DNA from: Micromonospora sp. WMMD980
GTDB taxonomy: Bacteria; Actinomycetota; Actinomycetes; Mycobacteriales; Micromonosporaceae
Direction of reading: 5' to 3'
NCBI RefSeq assembly: GCF_029626035.1
Contig: NZ_JARUBE010000003.1
Span: forward strand, 372,001-436,000
Length of the DNA stretch: 64,000 bases
Each line of letters opens with the position of its first letter. The first letter of the stretch is position 1. The notes under the pieces are model-generated. The model was not told the origin of the DNA. It searched no databases and worked only from the letters and a program-made list of their open reading frames with translations. Positions 50,992 through 58,552 of the stretch are shown in pieces. The translations under genes and the position numbers were made by a program.

Positions 50992-52403
50992 CGTATCAGG
51001 ACACCCACGCCGCCGGCCGTCGTACCGGGCATCCCGCCCCGTACGGCGGCCGTCCGGCTGCTTCCGTACCACCCGGCCGGCCGCGTCGCGGACCCGGCGG
51101 CCGGCGGGCGCTGACGACGCTCTTCTGGCTCGGCCTGGCCGCCGCCGTCGTGCCGTGGTGGCTGGACACCCCGGCCGGCTCCCTGACCGACACCGCCGAC
51201 CTGCTCACCGCCGGCGGGCGGATCACCGGCCTGATCGCCGGCTACCTGCTGCTGGTGCAGGTGCTGGCGATGAGCCGGCTCGGCGTGCTGGAACGCTCGC
51301 TGGGCGGCGAGCGGATCTCCCGGCTGCACCGGGACCTCGGCGCGACGCTGCTGGTGGCGGTGCTGACCCACCTGGCGCTGCTGGTGGTCGGTTACGCCCG
51401 GCAGGAGCGCAACTCCGTGTTCGGCGAGGTCGGCACGCTGCTGTCCGACTACGAGGACATGGTCTCCGCATTCGTGGCCGCCGGCGTCATGGTGCTGGTC
51501 GGGTTCACCGCGGTGCGCGGCGTGCGCCGGCGGTTGCCCTACGAACTCTGGTACGTCCTGCACCTGACCAGCTATCTGGCCCTGCTGCTCGGCTACGCGC
51601 ACCAGTTCAGCAACGGCGCCCAGCTCCACGAGCCGGGGCCGGTGCGTACCGGCTGGATCGCCGCGTACCTGTTGGTGGTGGCCGCGCTGCTGTGGGGCCG
51701 GCTGCTCGCGCCGCTGGCGTTCAACCTGCGGCACCGGCTGCGGGTGGCCGACGTGGTGGCGGAGAGCCCGGACACCATCTCGATCTACCTGACCGGGCAC
51801 CGGCTCAACCAGATCGACATGCTCGGCGGTCAATATTTCCGCTGGCGGTTCCTCAACCCGGGCTGCTGGTGGGAGTCGCATCCGTTCTCGGTCTCCGCGG
51901 CGGCCAACGGCCGTTGGCTGCGGCTGACCGTGAAGGTGGTCGGCAAGCACACGGCCGAGCTGCGCGACCTCACCCCGGGCACCCGCGCCTGGGCCGAGGG
52001 TCCGTTCGGCACGTTCACCGCGGCGCACCGCACCCGGGAGCGGGCCCTGCTCATCGCCGGTGGCAGCGGCATCGCGCCGCTGCGGGCGATGCTGGAGGAG
52101 TTGCCGCCGGGCGCGGCGCTGATCTACCGGGCGCGGCAACCCGCCGACGTGCTGCTGCACCGGGAGCTGGACTGGCTCGCCCAGGCCCGGCAGACCTCGG
52201 TCTGGTACGTCATCGGCCGCCGCGACGATCCCGGGCCGCGCCAGGTGATGAACCCGGAGGGGCTGCGCCGGCTGGTGCCGGACCTGACCCGTCGCGACGT
52301 CTACCTGTGCGGGCCGGTCGGCCTGGTCGACGAGTCCGTCAAGGTGTTGCGGGCGGCCGGCGTGCCGCGCCGCCAGATCCACCTCACCGCGTTCGAGTTG
52401 TAG
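50988..52403 (+). CDS. ferric-reductase-like membrane flavocytochrome
   Basis: 471 aa. The N-terminal half has about six membrane helices. Histidines in LHRDLGATLLVAVLTHLALL and ELWYVLHLTSYLALLLGYAH could bind two b-type hemes. The C-terminal half is a cytoplasmic ferredoxin-NADP reductase module: FAD-binding HPFSVS near 302, NAD-binding AGGSGIAPLRAML near 350, and YLCGPVGLV near 440. Electrons would pass from NAD(P)H across the membrane. The GTG overlaps the DUF1501 stop by 4 bp, indicating coupled expression with the exported proteins. Confidence 0.92.
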   Translation: MTYQDTHAAGRRTGHPAPYGGRPAASVPPGRPRRGPGGRRALTTLFWLGLAAAVVPWWLDTPAGSLTDTADLLTAGGRITGLIAGYLLLVQVLAMSRLGVLERSLGGERISRLHRDLGATLLVAVLTHLALLVVGYARQERNSVFGEVGTLLSDYEDMVSAFVAAGVMVLVGFTAVRGVRRRLPYELWYVLHLTSYLALLLGYAHQFSNGAQLHEPGPVRTGWIAAYLLVVAALLWGRLLAPLAFNLRHRLRVADVVAESPDTISIYLTGHRLNQIDMLGGQYFRWRFLNPGCWWESHPFSVSAAANGRWLRLTVKVVGKHTAELRDLTPGTRAWAEGPFGTFTAAHRTRERALLIAGGSGIAPLRAMLEELPPGAALIYRARQPADVLLHRELDWLAQARQTSVWYVIGRRDDPGPRQVMNPEGLRRLVPDLTRRDVYLCGPVGLVDESVKVLRAAGVPRRQIHLTAFEL

Positions 52404-52416
52404 GAAGGCACCCATC

Positions 52417-53013
52417 ATGCGTCGCGCGCTCCTGGCGATCACCGGACTGGCCGCCGGCACGACCGCCCTGGTGGTGCTCAAGGGCGGCCCGGGCGCCGGG
52501 TCGGTCACGGCCCAGGACGTGCCGGCCGCGCAGGCCCCGGTCACCCCGGGCGGCTCGCCCGCCCCCGGCGACGCCGCGCCCTCGGCCGCCGCGCCGAGCG
52601 TCTCGGCGACGCCCGGCGCGGCGGAGGAGCCGAGCGCGAAGCCCTCCGCCGAGCGGACACCGGCCACCCGGACCAGCACCCGGACCCGGACCGCACCGGC
52701 CGCGCCGAGGACCACCACGACGGCGCCGAGGGTCACCACCCGCACGGTGACCGGGCCGACCGTCACCTACCGGTACGGGTCGCTGCGGGTGCAGATCACG
52801 CTGAACGGCAGCCGCATCGTCGACGCCACCGGCCTGGACATGCCGGTCGGCGGTCAGGAGGGGCAGCGCGCCGACGACGTGCAGGCCCGCTACAGCGGCA
52901 GCTCGGGCGAGGTGGTGGCCAAGCAGAGCGCCAACCTGAGCACCGTCTCCGGCGCCACCTACACCAGCACCGCCTACCAGCGGTCGTTGCAGGCCGCGCT
53001 CGACAAGGCGTGA
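52417..53013 (+). CDS. exported FMN-binding domain protein
   Basis: 198 aa. An N-terminal hydrophobic helix (about residues 4-22) is followed by an Ala/Pro/Ser/Thr-rich linker of roughly 90 residues, then an FMN-binding domain (YRYGSLRVQITLNGSRIVDATGL near 117). The flavinylation motif SGATYT is at residues 178-183; the final Thr is where ApbE attaches FMN by a phosphoester bond in related proteins. It starts 13 bp after the flavocytochrome gene and overlaps the apbE-like gene. It likely accepts electrons from the membrane reductase on the outer face. Confidence 0.92.
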   Translation: MRRALLAITGLAAGTTALVVLKGGPGAGSVTAQDVPAAQAPVTPGGSPAPGDAAPSAAAPSVSATPGAAEEPSAKPSAERTPATRTSTRTRTAPAAPRTTTTAPRVTTRTVTGPTVTYRYGSLRVQITLNGSRIVDATGLDMPVGGQEGQRADDVQARYSGSSGEVVAKQSANLSTVSGATYTSTAYQRSLQAALDKA

Positions 53014-53792
53014 GTTCCGCCGCCGCCCGGCCCGGACTGCGCCGGGTCGAGCAGATCATGGGTACGGCGATCAGCCTCGACCTGGCCGATGACCTGCCCG
53101 CCGCCACGCTGCACGAGCTGGTCGAGCGGACGTTCGACTGGATGCGCGAGGTGGATGCGCGGTTCAGCACCTACCGCGACGACAGTCAGGTGTGCCGGCT
53201 CAACCGGGGCGAGCTGCCGTTGGCCGAGGCGTCCGGCGACCTGCGGACGGTGCTGGAGCGCTGCGCCGACCTGTGGACGACCACGGACGGCTTCTTCGAC
53301 GCGTACGCGACCGGCCGGCTGGACCCGTCCGGATATGTGAAGGGCTGGGCGGCGCAGGTCGCCTCGGACCGGCTGGTGGCGGCCGGTGCCCCGAACCACT
53401 GCGTGAACGCCGGCGGCGACGTGCGGGTCCGGGGTCGCACCGCCGCCGGTGAGCCGTGGCGGATCGGCGTGCGGCACCCGTGGGACCCGACGGCCACCTG
53501 CCTGGTGCTGGCCGGTACCGACCTGGCGGTCGCCACCTCGGGGGTCTACGAGCGGGGGCACCACGTGCTCGACCCGCGCCGGGGCACGCCGGCGAGCGGT
53601 CTGCGCTCGGTCACCGTGGTCGGCCCAGACCTGGGCGAGGCGGACGCGTACGCCACGGCGGCCGTCGCCATGGGCGAGCCCGGCATCACCTGGCTGGACC
53701 GCCTCCCCACCCGCTGGCGGCACGCTGTCGTCACCGACGACGCCCGCCTCCTGCACTCCCGCACCCTCCCGGCGACCCCCCTGACTCTCTGA
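53010..53792 (+). CDS. apbE: FAD:protein FMN transferase
   Basis: 260 aa ApbE-type enzyme that moves FMN from FAD onto a Thr of a target protein. Landmarks are MGTAISLDL near residue 17, GYVKGWAAQVASDRL near 110, NAGGDVRV near 132, ATSGVYERG near 175, and the metal-site region DPRRGTPASG. No signal peptide is seen at the GTG start, so export is uncertain. The start overlaps the stop of the FMN-binding protein gene, its evident substrate, by 4 bp. Confidence 0.93.
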   Translation: MSSAAARPGLRRVEQIMGTAISLDLADDLPAATLHELVERTFDWMREVDARFSTYRDDSQVCRLNRGELPLAEASGDLRTVLERCADLWTTTDGFFDAYATGRLDPSGYVKGWAAQVASDRLVAAGAPNHCVNAGGDVRVRGRTAAGEPWRIGVRHPWDPTATCLVLAGTDLAVATSGVYERGHHVLDPRRGTPASGLRSVTVVGPDLGEADAYATAAVAMGEPGITWLDRLPTRWRHAVVTDDARLLHSRTLPATPLTL

Positions 53793-54135
53793 CAGCGACG
53801 CAGGGTGTTTCACGGCCCCCCTCGGACACCCGGTGGGCGGGTCAGCGGAGGGGGCGGTGGAGGATGGCGGGGCGGGAGCCCGGTGGGCGGGGGCGGCCGG
53901 GACGGGCGCCCCGGGGGCGGGTGAAGGCCCACGGGTGGGGGCGGCGCCGGTGCCGCGGTGGTTCGGTGCCGCCGGTGTGGCGGGCCGCGTCGTCCTGGGA
54001 CATCCCCAACCCCCGCTCTGGCGCGGATGCGCCCTCGCCAGACACAACGAGTGCGGTGGCGGGGAGGTCGCTGTCGGACAACTGTCGGGAGCCGGCGGCC
54101 CCGGCGGCGGAGCGCGGCGGTCAGGAGCGGGCCGG
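53793..54135. other. G-rich intergenic stretch, no gene seen
   Basis: About 340 bp between apbE and the convergent primase-type gene. From 53830 to 53960 the plus strand is extremely G-rich, with many GGGG and GGCGGGG runs that could form G-quadruplexes. Open frames crossing it are Arg/Pro/Gly-rich on all strands and look like composition artefacts. Confidence 0.6.
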
Positions 54136-54816
54136 TCAGCGCGCGCGCCGGGGCAGCGGGAGATGACCGGGGAACAGGTCCGGGGTCAGCGTGATGCCGG
54201 CCGCCCGTAACGCCGCGATCAGCGCGTTCTGCACCAGGTAGGAGTCGGGCATCTGCCACCGGGCCTGCTCCGGGGCGACCGCCCAGCGCACCGTCCCCTC
54301 GGGGAGCCGGGTCGGCGGGGCCGGGATCCACGAGCCGGGACCGTGCCGCACCACGTGGAAGCAGTGCTCCAGCTCCGGCCGCAGCGGGTCGCCGGGGCGG
54401 ACCAGGAACATCCACCGGCCGGTCGGGGTGACCAGCACCGGCCCACGTACGCCGAGGCCGGCCGGATGGGTCGCGACCGCGTCCAGCACCCGCCGGCCCA
54501 GGTGCGCGGCGACCTCCAGCACGTCGAACGCGTGCCCGGTGGGCAGCAGCACGCCGTGCGGGCGGCTGCGCCACCAGGTGGCCACCCGGGCCGGGTCGGC
54601 GCTCGCCGCGTGTTCCCAGTCCTCCAGCGCCGGATGGCAGCCGACGGTGGGGCAGCCAACCCGGCCGCAGACGAAGCGCCGGTTGGCCAGGCAGGCGCCC
54701 GGCGTGACCGGCCAGCCGTGCAGCGCGTACCGGACAGCGACCCGGCGCAGCCGCACCCGTTCCAACGGCGACAGGTGAGCGACGCGCGGTCTGACGTTCC
54801 CCCACATGTGTGCCAT
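54136..54816 (-). CDS. bifunctional primase/polymerase-type (prim-pol) protein
   Basis: 226 aa. The ATG follows GAGAGGGG. The fold resembles the N-terminal prim-pol domain: VAVRYALHGWPVTPGA, a Cys-bearing segment CGRVGCPTVGCHPALEDWEHAAS, WWRSRPHGVLLPTG near residue 81, then FDVLEV, which may hold the acidic metal ligands. Length matches stand-alone prim-pol-like genes of actinomycetes that lack a helicase domain. It is divergent from the XRE-TPR regulator gene. No plasmid or phage genes are nearby, so its replication role is unclear. Confidence 0.78.
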   Translation of the reverse strand: MAHMWGNVRPRVAHLSPLERVRLRRVAVRYALHGWPVTPGACLANRRFVCGRVGCPTVGCHPALEDWEHAASADPARVATWWRSRPHGVLLPTGHAFDVLEVAAHLGRRVLDAVATHPAGLGVRGPVLVTPTGRWMFLVRPGDPLRPELEHCFHVVRHGPGSWIPAPPTRLPEGTVRWAVAPEQARWQMPDSYLVQNALIAALRAAGITLTPDLFPGHLPLPRRAR

Positions 54817-54904
54817 CCCCTCTCGCCCCACCGAATCCGTCCACCGCCACACGTCGAGAACCGTCACTGCCGTAACCCGCGATCGTTGAGTTGACGAACG
54901 GCCG

Positions 54905-54961
54905 GTGCAACTTGCACGAAAACTACGAGAACTGGCTGGACGGCTGACGCACAACCTGTGC
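54905..54961. promoter_or_regulatory. two small palindromes in the prim-pol/XRE-TPR divergent promoter
   Basis: GTGCAA-C-TTGCAC (54905-54917) and GCACA-ACC-TGTGC (54949-54961) lie 32 bp apart in the 208-bp divergent region. They share a TGCA/GCAC theme and are natural candidates for binding by the adjacent XRE regulator. Confidence 0.45.
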
Positions 54962-55024
54962 GACCAGGGCAAACCTGGTGGACATGGGGGTGACTGCCGG
55001 CGCTGAGAGGGGGAGGGGGAAGGA

Positions 55025-56254
55025 ATGGACGAACTACCCATAGGCCGGCGGGTGGCCTACTGGCGGAGCCGGCGCAAGATGTCCCAGCAGGTCTTCGCCG
55101 ACCGGCTCGGCAAGTCGAAGAGCTGGGTGGACAAGGTGGAACGCGGCGTCCGCCGGCTGGACAAGTTCTCCGTGCTCTACGAGATCGCCGACATCCTCCA
55201 GATCGACGTGCAACTGCTGCACGGCAAGGACCCGGAGCGGCGCACCGACGCGCTCAACTGCATCGACCAGGTCGAGGTGGAGGAGATCCGCACCGCGCTG
55301 GAGCGCTACGACTCGATGAGCGCCTACTTCGACGCCGCGCCCTACCCGCCGCCGCTCGACGACATGCGCAAGGCGGTCAACCACGCCTGGCTCACCTACC
55401 AGTACGGCCGCTACGGCATGCTCACCCGCGCGCTGCCCAAGCTGCTGCGCGACGCCCAGGCGGCGGACGCCACGTACGGCGGCGACGACCGGGGCCGCGA
55501 GGCCGCCCACCTGCTCGGGCAGGTCTACCAGATCGCCTCCTCGGTGCTGCGCAAGCTGGGCGAGTGCAACCTGGCCTGGCTGGCCGCCGACCGCTCGATG
55601 GCGGTCGCCCAGCGGGCCGACGACCCGCTGCTCGCCGGCATCGCCACCACCCGGGTCTGCAACGCCCTCGTCGCGATGGGCCGCCCCCGCCCCGCGCTCG
55701 AACTCAACGTGCGGATCGCCGACCGGCTCGCCCCCGGCGGCGACAACGACGCCGATCCCAGGCGGCTCTCCGTCTACGGCATGCTGCTGCTCCAGGGCGC
55801 GATGGCCGCGGCCCGCATCGGCGACTCGGCGACCGTGGACGACCTGCTCAGCGGCGCCGCGGAGGCGGCCACCCTGCTCGGCGGCGACCACAACCACTAC
55901 TGGACGTCGTTCGGCCCGACCAACCTGGAGCTGCACCGCGCCGCGGCGGCGGTCGAGCTGGGTGACGGCGGCCGGGCGGTGGAGACCCACCAGCGGATGA
56001 ACGGGCACGCGTTCAACGCGCTGCTGCCCGAGCGGCGCGCCCACCATCTGCTCGACCTGTCCCGGGCCTACTCCCAGATCGGCGACGTCGGCAACGCCGG
56101 CGACATGCTGTTGCAGGGCGACCGGCTCGCGCCGTCGGAGATCCGGTGCCGGCCGATCGCCCACGAACTCATGTCCGAGGTCCTCCGTCGCACACGGGGT
56201 GCGCCGCCGCCGCCGATTGCGGAGTTGGCTGAGCACATGGGAGTCGGAGTATGA
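55025..56254 (+). CDS. XRE-family regulator with C-terminal TPR-like domain
   Basis: 409 aa, ATG after GGGGGAAGG. The helix-turn-helix (MSQQVFADRLGKSKSWVDKVE) spans residues 19-39. A helical-repeat region follows (LPKLLRDAQAADATYGG near 140, ARIGDSATVDDLL near 260, LDLSRAYSQIGDVGNAGDML near 345) of the TPR kind that senses peptides or other ligands in this regulator class. It heads a run with the flavoprotein gene and faces the prim-pol gene, a three-gene set I recall from many actinomycetes. Confidence 0.88.
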   Translation: MDELPIGRRVAYWRSRRKMSQQVFADRLGKSKSWVDKVERGVRRLDKFSVLYEIADILQIDVQLLHGKDPERRTDALNCIDQVEVEEIRTALERYDSMSAYFDAAPYPPPLDDMRKAVNHAWLTYQYGRYGMLTRALPKLLRDAQAADATYGGDDRGREAAHLLGQVYQIASSVLRKLGECNLAWLAADRSMAVAQRADDPLLAGIATTRVCNALVAMGRPRPALELNVRIADRLAPGGDNDADPRRLSVYGMLLLQGAMAAARIGDSATVDDLLSGAAEAATLLGGDHNHYWTSFGPTNLELHRAAAAVELGDGGRAVETHQRMNGHAFNALLPERRAHHLLDLSRAYSQIGDVGNAGDMLLQGDRLAPSEIRCRPIAHELMSEVLRRTRGAPPPPIAELAEHMGVGV

Positions 56255-56270
56255 GCGCGGGCACTGCCGG

Positions 56271-56861
56271 ATGAGCGGTCCGCACACCAGCACCGGGCAC
56301 CGCGGGGTGCTCTACGTCATCGCCTGCGGTTCGCCGCTGGCCCGTCACGTCGGCCGCCTGGTCGACCTCGCCCGGTCCGACGGCTGGGCGGCCTGCGTGG
56401 TCACCACGCCGGACGGCGCGAAGTTCGTCGACCGGGCCGCGTTGGCCCGCCAGACCGGCCACCCGGTCCGTACGCACTACAAGAACCCCGGGGACCCGGA
56501 CGTGCTGCCGGCGGCGGACGCCATGCTGGTCTGCCCGGCCACGGTGAACACGATCAACAAGTGGGCGGCCGGCATCACCGACACGCTCGCGCTCGGCCTG
56601 CTGGTCGAGGCGCAGGGGCTGGGGGTGCCGATCGCCGCCGTCCCGTACACGAACGCGGCGATGGCCGGGCACCCGGCGTTCCGGTCCAGCCTGGCCCGGC
56701 TCGCCGAGTGGGGCGTCCGGGTGGTCTTCGGTGACCACGTGGTCCGCCTGCACCCGCCGGGCACCGGTGAGCGGCACCTGGACGCGTTCCCCTGGGACGC
56801 CGGCCTGGCCGCGCTGCGCGGCGCGGCGCGGCCGGTCGCGCCGGTCGCCCGGACGGTGTGA
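56271..56861 (+). CDS. flavoprotein (HFCD/Dfp-like)
   Basis: 196 aa. The fold matches the homo-oligomeric flavin-containing Cys decarboxylase superfamily: VLYVIACGSPLARHVGRLVDLA at the start, MLVCPATVNTINKWAAGITDTLALGLLVEA near residue 83 (the flavin-binding PATxNTxxK pattern), and VPIAAVPYTNAAMAGHPAF near 118. Members decarboxylate cysteine peptides or phosphopantothenoylcysteine; this short single-domain type has no assigned substrate. It starts 16 bp after the XRE-TPR gene. Confidence 0.87.
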   Translation: MSGPHTSTGHRGVLYVIACGSPLARHVGRLVDLARSDGWAACVVTTPDGAKFVDRAALARQTGHPVRTHYKNPGDPDVLPAADAMLVCPATVNTINKWAAGITDTLALGLLVEAQGLGVPIAAVPYTNAAMAGHPAFRSSLARLAEWGVRVVFGDHVVRLHPPGTGERHLDAFPWDAGLAALRGAARPVAPVARTV

Positions 56862-56932
56862 GCACGGGGGCTCCCGGCGACGTCCGGGGGCCCCGCCCGC
56901 CCGCCGTGGGCGTGCCGACCGCCGGACGCCGG

Positions 56933-56938
56933 TAAGCT
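56933..56938 (+). promoter_or_regulatory. -10 box, leaderless Nif3-like gene
   Basis: TAAGCT lies 8 bp before the GTG at 56947, in the 85-bp gap after the flavoprotein gene. It suggests a separate, leaderless promoter for the Nif3/zinc-ribbon/RNase H genes. Confidence 0.45.
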
Positions 56939-56946
56939 GGCCGGCC

Positions 56947-57813
56947 GTGAGCACAACCGGATCCCCGACCACCGTCGCCGACGTGGCGGCCGCCCTGGAC
57001 CGCCGCTACCCGCCCGCCTGGGCCGAGGAGTGGGACCGGGTCGGCCTGGTGCTGGGCGAGCCCGACCAGCCGGTGAGCCGGGTCGCCTGCGTGGTCGACG
57101 TGGTCCCGGAGACGGTCGAGGAGGCGCTCGCCGCCGGCGCCGACATGATCGTCGCGCACCACCCGCTGCTGCTGCGCGGCGTCTCCTCGGTGGCCGCCAC
57201 CACGTACAAGGGCCGGATCGTGCACCGGCTGATCAAGGCCGACGTCGCCCTGTACGTGGCGCACACCAACGCCGACGTGGCCGCCCCGGGCGTGTCCGAC
57301 GCCCTGGCCGCCCGGTTCGGGCTGACCGGGCTGCGCCCGCTGCACCCGCCCCGGCCGGGCTCACCCGCCGACGGGCCGGGCCGGGGCATCGGTCGGGTCG
57401 GCGAGCTGCCCGCCCCGACGACGCTGGCCGAGCTGACGCGGCTGGCCGCCGCCGTGCTCCCGGTCACCGCCTGGGGCGTTCGCGCCGCCGGGGATCCCGG
57501 GCGTATGGTTCGTACCCTCGCCGTCAGCGGCGGCTCGGGGGACGGCTTCCTCGCCGACGCGACCGCGGCCGGGGTGGACGCGTTCCTCACCGCGGACCTG
57601 CGCCACCACCCGGCCGGGGAGCACCTCGCCGCCGGCGGCCCGGCCCTGTTGGACGCCGCCCACTGGGCGACCGAACGGCCGTGGCTGGACGACCCGGCCG
57701 CCCACCTGGCCGCCGAGTTGGGCGTCGAGACCGTGGTGTCCGACCTGGACACCGACCCCTGGACCGTGCACGCCGCCGCGCCCCGACCGGACGACAAGGA
57801 GCCCCGACCGTGA
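56947..57813 (+). CDS. Nif3/DUF34 family metal-binding protein
   Basis: 288 aa, shorter than the about 370 aa forms with a central insert. Metal ligands are visible in DMIVAHHPLLLRG near residue 66 and VAHTNADVAAPG near 102, and the C-terminal lobe has DAFLTADLRHHPAGEH near 212. The family is often annotated GTP cyclohydrolase type 2, but that function is poorly supported. The stop overlaps the next gene (GTGA). The Nif3/zinc-ribbon/RNase H order is conserved in actinobacteria as far as I recall. Confidence 0.9.
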   Translation: MSTTGSPTTVADVAAALDRRYPPAWAEEWDRVGLVLGEPDQPVSRVACVVDVVPETVEEALAAGADMIVAHHPLLLRGVSSVAATTYKGRIVHRLIKADVALYVAHTNADVAAPGVSDALAARFGLTGLRPLHPPRPGSPADGPGRGIGRVGELPAPTTLAELTRLAAAVLPVTAWGVRAAGDPGRMVRTLAVSGGSGDGFLADATAAGVDAFLTADLRHHPAGEHLAAGGPALLDAAHWATERPWLDDPAAHLAAELGVETVVSDLDTDPWTVHAAAPRPDDKEPRP

Positions 57814-58547
57814 AGGCTGACCCGAAGGTGCAGCGTCGCCTGCTCGACCTGCAGGCGATCGACACCACGCTCGCCCAGTTGGCGCACCGCCGCCGGAGCC
57901 TGCCGGAGCGGGCCGAGTTGGAGGCGCTCGCGCGCGAGCTGTCGGCGCTGGAGGACGAGCGGGTCCGCGCCCAGGTGGCCGTCGACGACCTGGACCGGGA
58001 CATCGCCCGGCTGGAGAAGGACGTCGACCAGGTGCGGGCGCGCAAGAGCAAGGACGAGGCCCGGCTGGCCTCGGGCAGCGGCCCGGCCCGGGAGCTGGAG
58101 GCGCTCCAGCACGAGCTGGTTTCGCTGAACCGCCGGCAGAGCGACCTGGAGGACGCCGAGCTGGAGCTGATGGAGCAGCGGGAGACCGCGCAGGGCGTGC
58201 TGGACGGCGTCGAGAGCCGCATCGCCGAGGCCCGGGAGCGTCGGGGCGCGGCCGAGCAGCGACGCGACGACGCGCTCGCCGAGATCGCCAAGGAGGAGGA
58301 GTTCAAGCGCACCTCCCGCCGGCCGCTCGCCGACGACCTGCCGGCGGACCTGGTCACGCTCTACGACAAGATCCGCGAGGACACCGGGCTGGGCGCCGCG
58401 CTGCTCACCGGCGGGCGCTGCGGCGGCTGCCGGCTGGAGCTCTCCGGCGCCGACCTGGCCCGGATCCGCAAGGCCGACGCGGACGACGTGGTCCGCTGCG
58501 AGGAGTGCCGCCGGATCATGGTCCGCACCAACGAGTCGGGGCTGTAG
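57810..58547 (+). CDS. zinc-ribbon coiled-coil protein (C4-type, DUF164-like)
   Basis: 245 aa. Residues 1-175 are a long heptad-rich coiled coil (for example LEKDVDQVRARKSKDEARL and ELELMEQRETAQGVLDGVESRI). The C-terminal zinc ribbon uses four cysteines, CGGC near residue 206 and CEEC near 234. The overall shape recalls DksA/GreA-like or nucleic-acid-binding hairpins. The function of the family is not established. The start overlaps the Nif3 gene stop. Confidence 0.9.
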   Translation: MKADPKVQRRLLDLQAIDTTLAQLAHRRRSLPERAELEALARELSALEDERVRAQVAVDDLDRDIARLEKDVDQVRARKSKDEARLASGSGPARELEALQHELVSLNRRQSDLEDAELELMEQRETAQGVLDGVESRIAEARERRGAAEQRRDDALAEIAKEEEFKRTSRRPLADDLPADLVTLYDKIREDTGLGAALLTGGRCGGCRLELSGADLARIRKADADDVVRCEECRRIMVRTNESGL

Positions 58548-58552
58548 CCGTC

